Source of the DNA: Putridiphycobacter sp965230485
GTDB lineage: Bacteria; Bacteroidota; Bacteroidia; Flavobacteriales_D; Crocinitomicaceae
Length of the DNA: 64,000 nucleotides
Reading direction: 5' to 3'
Assembly (NCBI GenBank): GCA_965230485.1
Contig: CBDDLA010000001.1
Location: 2,232,001-2,296,000, forward strand
Part shown: positions 58,474-64,000 of the stretch, one piece after another
Layout of the letters: each line of letters starts with the position of its first letter
Numbering within the stretch: position 1 is the stretch's first letter
Notes under the pieces: model-generated
Database searches by the model: none
Told to the model about the DNA's origin: nothing
Seen by the model: the letters and a program-made list of their open reading frames with translations, nothing else
Made by a program: the position numbers and the translations under genes

Positions 58474-58494
58474 AAAATCAACTACTTTGATTTT
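58474..58494. terminator. Weak AT-only hairpin between dltA and the histidine kinase gene
   Basis: AAAATCAA (58474-58481) pairs with TTGATTTT (58487-58494) around CTACT. It lies between the convergent stops and may end transcription in both directions, but with few GC pairs the strength is doubtful. Confidence 0.35.
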
Positions 58495-60035
58495 AGAACA
58501 ATTCTAAATGTAGTTCCAACATTTACCTCGGATTTAAGTACAAATGTTTTTCCTTTATGAAATTCCTCAACAATTCTTTTTACTAAAGATAATCCAAGTC
58601 CCCATCCTCTGGTTTTGGTCGTGTAACCAGGCTGAAAAACTGTTTTTAATTTGGCCTGAGGAATACCTTTCCCATCATCAATAATATCAATAAAAACTTC
58701 ATCTTCCAGATGATGGGCGAAAACTTTTATTTTACCCTTGCCTTCCATGGCATCAACAGCATTTTTAGTAATGTTTTCAATCACCCACTCCAAAAGAGAA
58801 ACATTAGTTTCCGCCATAATGATTGATTCGGATGCTTCGAAGGTTAATTCGATTTGTGTACTTATTCTTCTTTTTAAATAGACTATGGTATGTTCAATAA
58901 TTGGAACAATATTTTCTGTTTTTAAAACAGCCTTTGATCCAATCTTAGAGAACCGATTTGTAATGGTATTTAAACGATCTATATCTTTATTCATTTCAGT
59001 AATTGTAGACATGTTCACGCCATCAGCTTGTAACAATTGTATCCATGCCATTAAAGACGAAATCGGTGTGCCCAATTGATGTGCTGTTTCCTTTGCCATT
59101 CCTGCCCATACTTGATCCTGTTCCGCCTTTCGAAAAGTGCTAAAAATAATATACCCTATAAAAATGAAAAGACCAATAATTATGAATTGAACAATTGGGA
59201 AATACTTTAATTGTTTTAACTCTGGAGAATGCTCGAAATAAATAACCCCTTTGTTTTGAGATCCTAAATCGACTAAAATAGAATCATTTGAATTGCCTAA
59301 CTCCTTAATTTTGGGTGCTAAGCCCTCAGGGTTATTGGATAATCCGTTCATATTAGTCCCAATAATATCTCTGGTATCTCTATTGATAAATATTACAGGA
59401 ACCAAATATTCATTGGCTAAAAGTTCCTCATTAAAGGCGTTAAATAATGAATCCTTTCTCAATTCTAAATCCATTAACTTTTTTGAGTCGTAATAGTATA
59501 CGTTCTGCTGTTTCCCAGCGTACAAATCTATCTGAATTGGAGCATGTGTTTTTGGCCACTCTTTAATGAATTTAGCTAATGAATCTGAGCGTGACTTTAG
59601 CAGAAATGAATCTCTATTTACATTTACCGGTATCGACTCAATAATCATTGAGTCTAAAAAAGTCAAATTGTGAGTACGTTCGATTTCTCCTTTCTGATCT
59701 GTGATAATGATTGGTACATTTCCACCGTTTTCTTGTAAAATGGCTAAAACTAATGTGTAGTCGGTTAAATCTTTATTACCTTCTACCATAGCCGTTGTCC
59801 AAAGCTCTACTTTTTTTCGCTCGTTTTGACGTAATTCTTCGAACGCATTATTTGTTAAGTTAACTAGATCGGCCTTCCGTTTTACTGCGTCAGCCCATTG
59901 CTCTACTCTATCAATCTCGCGTTGCGCAACTTTCTTTACAATTGTATTTGAGAACCATAATGAGATAGCCACTAATAATATGGCTAGTATTAACAATACT
60001 ATTTTCCAGCGTTGTTTTTTGTGGTATAAGTTCAT
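58482..60035 (-). CDS. Membrane sensor histidine kinase
   Basis: A 517-residue protein. Two transmembrane helices (about residues 11-30 and 283-303) flank a 250-residue periplasmic sensor region. The kinase core follows: ETAHQLGTPISSL (H-box with the phosphorylated His), ENITKNAVDAM (N-box), IIDDGKGIP (G1) and RGWGLGLSLVKRIV (G2). There is no HAMP domain pattern and no response-regulator gene beside it, so it is an orphan within the window. Confidence 0.9.
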   Translation of the reverse strand: MNLYHKKQRWKIVLLILAILLVAISLWFSNTIVKKVAQREIDRVEQWADAVKRKADLVNLTNNAFEELRQNERKKVELWTTAMVEGNKDLTDYTLVLAILQENGGNVPIIITDQKGEIERTHNLTFLDSMIIESIPVNVNRDSFLLKSRSDSLAKFIKEWPKTHAPIQIDLYAGKQQNVYYYDSKKLMDLELRKDSLFNAFNEELLANEYLVPVIFINRDTRDIIGTNMNGLSNNPEGLAPKIKELGNSNDSILVDLGSQNKGVIYFEHSPELKQLKYFPIVQFIIIGLFIFIGYIIFSTFRKAEQDQVWAGMAKETAHQLGTPISSLMAWIQLLQADGVNMSTITEMNKDIDRLNTITNRFSKIGSKAVLKTENIVPIIEHTIVYLKRRISTQIELTFEASESIIMAETNVSLLEWVIENITKNAVDAMEGKGKIKVFAHHLEDEVFIDIIDDGKGIPQAKLKTVFQPGYTTKTRGWGLGLSLVKRIVEEFHKGKTFVLKSEVNVGTTFRIVLKSK

Positions 60036-60104
60036 GGCATCTTAAAACGAAGATAGCGCTTATTTATTTTAATAGAGAGTTCAAATAATAACATGTTTCA
60101 GCTA

Positions 60105-62810
60105 TTATTCAATTTTTAGCGTCTCTTTACTTTTTGCTTTATGCTTCTCTTCAGCAGCTCTTAATTTTTCGAAAAAACGATTTGATTTTTTCTTATTATT
60201 GTTTTCAGCCTTTTTATTTATTTTTTGATTGTCCACCTTCTCAAGATCGGCATCATTGTCGTACATAATAAACTCTACCGACTTTGCCTTTTTTTCTGTG
60301 TCTATTTTCTTAACGGTAGTATCCTTCTCAAATAAACCTAACTCCGATTTTAGAATAGATTTAACATTTGATTTTTCTGCTGTAATGTTTTCCTTCACCG
60401 TTGCATTCCTAAAATCTTTATCTAGTTTATAAATGGGGTCATCAATATTTCCTGACATTGCCAAATAAATTTTCCAACCTAAACCATCATCTTCTACTTT
60501 TCCAAATTCAGTATATTCTGGAATGGTCTTTAATTCTCTAAATCGAAAACTGAAATGATAATCAATGTCATTATTGAAATCGTGCCAACCAGCTAAAGCA
60601 ATATCCATTGCGCTAGAATAAATATCCATTTTTGGTATATTTATTCTGCCTTTTTCAATTAAAATATTGTTACTTAAAGTTTCAAACTTAATGTTCATTA
60701 ACTTGTCCTCAAAATTACTAATATGCTTATTGAGCATCACTTTTAAGGCTTTATTTGAACGCATGTAATCAGTAATCTCTTTCATTGTTGTTAAATTAAT
60801 AAGGGCTCCATCTAAAATTTCTATTTCGTTATTAACCCAAATCTTATTCATATCAATATTAAAGTATTGATCAAAGTATAAAATCATATCGATTTGACCC
60901 TTAGCATGTCCTTTAATATTATCGCTTAATATTGTTGTCTGGTCAAAATTATCCCACTCTGCAAAAAGTTGTTTAACTTGAATACCATTAAATTTAAATT
61001 TACCTTCAATGGTATTCCCCTTAGTCAAATGATTTTCTAGTTTTAAGTTACCCATAATGTCACCATTTAAAGTACTTAAGTTAAATCTTGATATATCCAA
61101 AACCCTATCAACCATTCTCAATTTCCCATTAATATTTTTAAACTGATGTTTATCCCAATCAAGTACATTAACGTTAAGATCCAGATTCAAATTAATGGCA
61201 TTGGTTAGTTCAAAAGTGGTTTGGGCTTCTTGGGTACTTGCATTTTCCTTGTTATCTCCTAAAAAATCATCTAATAAAATATAGTCTGACTCTAAGGTTG
61301 CAATCAGACCAAGAGGGCTGTTCCCTTCAACATAAGGAATAAAGTCTTTAAGTGCACCATTTAATAGTAAGTCAGAATTTTGAGTATGAATTGAAATATT
61401 TTTAGCAGCTGCATCATCACCATTGACAACAACATCACCATTAATTTTTTGATAAAGAACCTTATCAGTCGTACTCTGATAACTTACATCTTTTAAAGCA
61501 AATTGTCCTTTTGTATCACTTATATCGAAAAATTGAGGATTATACTGGATATCTGAAAACTGAATGGCATAGGCGGTGTTAAATTGAATGTGTCCATTTA
61601 ATGTTTTAATATTTGTCAGGTGGAAGAATTCGTGAATACTTTTCAAGTCAACGTCACCAGAAATCTCACCCTTAAAAGTTGGAATAGCAAAATCAATGAG
61701 TTTGGTATGACCTTCAACATGGCTTCCTAGCAAATTCATTCTCATTTTCTCAAACACTAAAGCTTCTGGTTTCATTTCTTGAGTATTATTATAATAACCC
61801 GCTACATTAATTCCTGTAATACTCAGGTTATCCTTGAGCTGAGTAACGGTACCATTTTCAATTGAAAACGAAGCTGAAATACCCGGCATAATTGTTTTAT
61901 CAAGTGGTCCGATTATATTAGATTTAAATGAAACTAGACCTTCACCCTTGTATGCATTTGCTAATTCAATTGAATTATTCAAAATAGTCTTTGATAAATC
62001 ATCAAGATCAATTTGGTTGCCATCTATTGATAGATTAATAAAATCACTTTTTATACTGCCCTTAACCTTAAACGGCATTTCTTCAATAGTTAAATCTCCT
62101 TTCGTAAAATGATATGTTTTAGATTTGGTATTAATGTTAAGCTTTAAGTCTAAATGTGCATTTTTTTCGCTGACAATTGAAAAGGAATTCGTCTTTAGCT
62201 GATCAATAAAAAGTTCAGCGCTGGCCTCCAAATCATATTTACTTTCATTAAAATCTCCTTTTATTTTAGCCTCTTTTAGGTTAAAAATGTAAAATTGCTT
62301 GGTTGCAACATTAGTGTATTCAAAATTGAGATTATAAAGTTTGAAAAGTTCCACTGCAAATTCAAAATTGCTAGAAGTTGTGTCCTCCGAAGGCTTAGTA
62401 ATATTGTAATTTATTTCTCCATTTTCTGCCGTTTTTATTTTTAGAACTGCTTTATTGGTTTTTATATTTTTGACTTTATAATTTTCATTATAAATATCTA
62501 TTACACTGAAATTAAGGTATAAGTTCTTTGCATAAAATAATGTGTCTTCACTTTTTATTGTTTCATAGTTATCTCGAATAATAACGTTCTGAAAATTGAG
62601 AGATGCATATGGAAAACTTGACAAAAAAGCGACTTCAATATCCTTAACGTCAACTTTAACAGCCAAATATTTATTAATTTCGATAATAGCGTATTGCTTT
62701 ATGTCCTTTTCGTAAATCTTTAGTAAAATTGTAATAAGAATAATCGCAAATAAAAAAAGAAGCGCCCCCCACAGCAATGACTTTTTTATGATTACCCATG
62801 CCTTTTTCAT
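60105..62810 (-). CDS. AsmA-like envelope protein
   Basis: A 901-residue protein with one N-terminal membrane helix (LLWGALLFLFAIILITILLKIY) and a long periplasmic beta-rich body. The start is the AsmA pattern (YAIIEINKYLAVKVDVKDIEVAFLSSFPYASLNFQNVIIRDN), and an AsmA C-terminal region (NLKLENHLTKGNTIEGKFKFNG, ILDGALINLTTMKEI, INIPKMDIYSSAMDIALAGWHDFNNDIDYHF) follows. AsmA-like proteins are thought to shuttle lipids between membranes. The last 100 residues are a Lys/Glu-rich, charged tail of unusual length. Confidence 0.82.
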   Translation of the reverse strand: MKKAWVIIKKSLLWGALLFLFAIILITILLKIYEKDIKQYAIIEINKYLAVKVDVKDIEVAFLSSFPYASLNFQNVIIRDNYETIKSEDTLFYAKNLYLNFSVIDIYNENYKVKNIKTNKAVLKIKTAENGEINYNITKPSEDTTSSNFEFAVELFKLYNLNFEYTNVATKQFYIFNLKEAKIKGDFNESKYDLEASAELFIDQLKTNSFSIVSEKNAHLDLKLNINTKSKTYHFTKGDLTIEEMPFKVKGSIKSDFINLSIDGNQIDLDDLSKTILNNSIELANAYKGEGLVSFKSNIIGPLDKTIMPGISASFSIENGTVTQLKDNLSITGINVAGYYNNTQEMKPEALVFEKMRMNLLGSHVEGHTKLIDFAIPTFKGEISGDVDLKSIHEFFHLTNIKTLNGHIQFNTAYAIQFSDIQYNPQFFDISDTKGQFALKDVSYQSTTDKVLYQKINGDVVVNGDDAAAKNISIHTQNSDLLLNGALKDFIPYVEGNSPLGLIATLESDYILLDDFLGDNKENASTQEAQTTFELTNAINLNLDLNVNVLDWDKHQFKNINGKLRMVDRVLDISRFNLSTLNGDIMGNLKLENHLTKGNTIEGKFKFNGIQVKQLFAEWDNFDQTTILSDNIKGHAKGQIDMILYFDQYFNIDMNKIWVNNEIEILDGALINLTTMKEITDYMRSNKALKVMLNKHISNFEDKLMNIKFETLSNNILIEKGRINIPKMDIYSSAMDIALAGWHDFNNDIDYHFSFRFRELKTIPEYTEFGKVEDDGLGWKIYLAMSGNIDDPIYKLDKDFRNATVKENITAEKSNVKSILKSELGLFEKDTTVKKIDTEKKAKSVEFIMYDNDADLEKVDNQKINKKAENNNKKKSNRFFEKLRAAEEKHKAKSKETLKIE

Positions 62811-62939
62811 TTTATTTTACCTTTTACGATTTGTTAAGTTAATTGAAAAGCGTTCAGCATAAAACTTAACAAAGCTATGGTAATATAGCGCTGGAATACT
62901 ATAAAAGGTTACAGGTTTTCAACTAAAAAACGTTAATTG

Positions 62940-63305
62940 TTAGTTCCAAAAATCATCAATATCTCTCCTATCCTTTTTGGTTGGTCTGCCTGATCCCTGA
63001 TGACGATAGTATTGTTGATTCGCTTGAATTGTCTTATATTTCTCAATATCTTCAATAGGGGTAATGTCTAAAATAAAGTTGTCTACCAATTTTGCACCTA
63101 CTCTCTTATCATTCAATTCTAGCACTTTGTATAAAAACTGAACGCCTGATTTTTTGATCGAAATAATGTCGTTTACTTTAACTAATTTAGAAGTTTTTAC
63201 ACTTTCATTATTGACTAAAACACGATCTTTTTTAACAGCATCTGCAGCAATCGAGCGTGTCTTAAATAATCTGACAGACCAAATAAATTTATCAATACGC
63301 GCCAT
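62940..63305 (-). CDS. RNA-binding S4-domain protein (Hsp15-like)
   Basis: A 121-residue protein with an S4 domain at the N-terminus: MARIDKFIWSVRLFKTRSIAADAVKKDRVLVNNESVKTSKLVKVNDII, identical in layout to HslR/Hsp15, which rescues stalled 50S subunits in E. coli. The basic C-terminus (YYRHQGSGRPTKKDRRDIDDFW) is shared with Bacteroidota homologues. Its start overlaps the end of the O-antigen-ligase-like gene by 14 bases. Confidence 0.88.
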   Translation of the reverse strand: MARIDKFIWSVRLFKTRSIAADAVKKDRVLVNNESVKTSKLVKVNDIISIKKSGVQFLYKVLELNDKRVGAKLVDNFILDITPIEDIEKYKTIQANQQYYRHQGSGRPTKKDRRDIDDFWN

Positions 63306-64000
63306 CTTTTCGGGGTTTAAATACCATAAGACTGTAAAATAATACGAAAATAGTTACCCCGGCTTGTGTCTCTAACATATCTTGCCATAAAAAAGAAAAC
63401 CCTAGTGCAATTAAAACTACACAAAGTAAATAGTCGCAAGTCTTTAAATATTTAAAAAAGGGTAGAAACCATAAAAGCAATAGTGCAACAAAACCGATTA
63501 GGCCATGACTGATCCATATGGTTAAAAATTGATTATGACTGCGGTGTTGATTCTCTGTTTTAAGTAAACTTTCCCTTTTAATATATTGATCATTAAAAGC
63601 TTGCTGAACATCTCCTATTCCAACACCAAACAGCCAATTGGTTTTTAATATTCCGCCAGCAGCTAACAGGTGAAGACGTCTCTGAATGATCGAATTTCCA
63701 TTTGGGTCACCATTAGATTTTAATAAAAATAATTGCATTTTTAAATCACTAATCTTTTCAATTAGCCCTCTATTTATTTTATAATTTGAAAAACCATTTT
63801 CAATATTTCTGATATCTGAATCTGTTAGGCTTAAGAACCCTATAGAGTCTTTTCGTAAATCTTTTGAAGTCATATAACGATAAAGCGTTCCTGCTATTGG
63901 ATGTCCTTTTTTATCGAGACTATCAAAATGAACTTCAGATCTTTTAGGCCATGCTGCTCGGCATTCTTTTTCCGAAATATACTGATAAACCAATTTCCCA
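63292..64000 (-). CDS. O-antigen ligase-like membrane protein, C-terminal part (cut by window edge)
   Basis: About 235 codons, open to the right edge without a start that fits the family. RRLHLLAAGGILKTNWLFGVGIGDVQQAFNDQY and ENQHRSHNQFLTIWISHGLIGFVALLLLWFLPFF are the WaaL/RfaL-type periplasmic loop and following helix (the H-x-x-x-L region), and two further helices end the protein. Such enzymes join surface polysaccharide to lipid or to protein. The upstream part lies beyond the window. Confidence 0.8.
   Translation of the reverse strand, partial: GKLVYQYISEKECRAAWPKRSEVHFDSLDKKGHPIAGTLYRYMTSKDLRKDSIGFLSLTDSDIRNIENGFSNYKINRGLIEKISDLKMQLFLLKSNGDPNGNSIIQRRLHLLAAGGILKTNWLFGVGIGDVQQAFNDQYIKRESLLKTENQHRSHNQFLTIWISHGLIGFVALLLLWFLPFFKYLKTCDYLLCVVLIALGFSFLWQDMLETQAGVTIFVLFYSLMVFKPRKDGAY

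Noticed and set aside
1..64000. CRISPR arrays, tRNA or rRNA genes, transposases, phage or integrase genes
   Set aside because: None is visible: no regularly spaced repeats, no conserved RNA gene cores and no recombinase or transposase motifs in any frame.

Overview
The window is AT-rich chromosomal DNA of a Bacteroidota bacterium, probably of the Flavobacteriia/Cytophagia kind. The evidence is: promoter octamers of the form TAnnTTTG, exported proteins with C-terminal type IX secretion (T9SS) sorting domains, a long-form IspG of 645 residues, a bacterial GH3-family protein, and A-rich leaders without clear Shine-Dalgarno sites. There is no rRNA, tRNA, CRISPR array, insertion sequence or prophage. 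The outer gene at each end is cut by the window edge.

Layout. 0-7.3 kb: small accessory genes, including an SGNH lipoprotein and an ATP-grasp ligase preceded by what looks like a complete attenuation module (palindrome, promoter, 16-residue leader peptide with three consecutive Cys codons, 15-bp terminator hairpin). 7.3-11.4 kb: leuS and dprA, divergent. 11.4-26.6 kb: an accessory region of short exported or hypothetical proteins, a HAD phosphatase, an SDR, a CotH-like lipoprotein, YceI, DinB, VOC and DUF1801 proteins, and five transcription factors from the GlxA/AraC, AraC, HxlR, AraC-GyrI and MerR-TipAS types, several with visible operator-like repeats. 27-30.7 kb: a T9SS-exported PhoX/DUF839 protein beside a cytochrome c peroxidase with an imelysin-like N-terminal region. 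30.8-40.7 kb: rlmN, GH3, ispG, a T9SS LamG protein and a T9SS CotH/lamin-tail protein. 40.7-42 kb: an ECF sigma factor, a short membrane protein and a His-rich Spy/CnrX-like protein, resembling a cnrYXH-type sensing module. 42-46.4 kb: a two-subunit NAD-type formate dehydrogenase on the minus strand.

46.5-58.5 kb is the most notable part. A TPP riboswitch leads thiS-thiC-thiE1-thiD-(GldL-like membrane protein)-thiE2-thiG-thiH-thiF. Six bases after thiF, with no visible terminator, begins a complete D-alanylation-type dlt cluster in the order dltC-dltD-dltX-dltB-dltA. It includes a 52-residue DltX microprotein ending in FVYQQF that is easy to miss. Dlt systems are best known from teichoic-acid D-alanylation in Gram-positive bacteria, so a full set in a Gram-negative lineage, apparently under thiamine control, is unexpected. 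Its DltB also has Asn where the MBOAT catalytic His is expected.

58.5-64 kb: a sensor histidine kinase, an AsmA-like protein, an Hsp15-type S4 protein and an O-antigen ligase-like protein, all on the minus strand. The last of these suggests a surface polysaccharide locus beyond the window.
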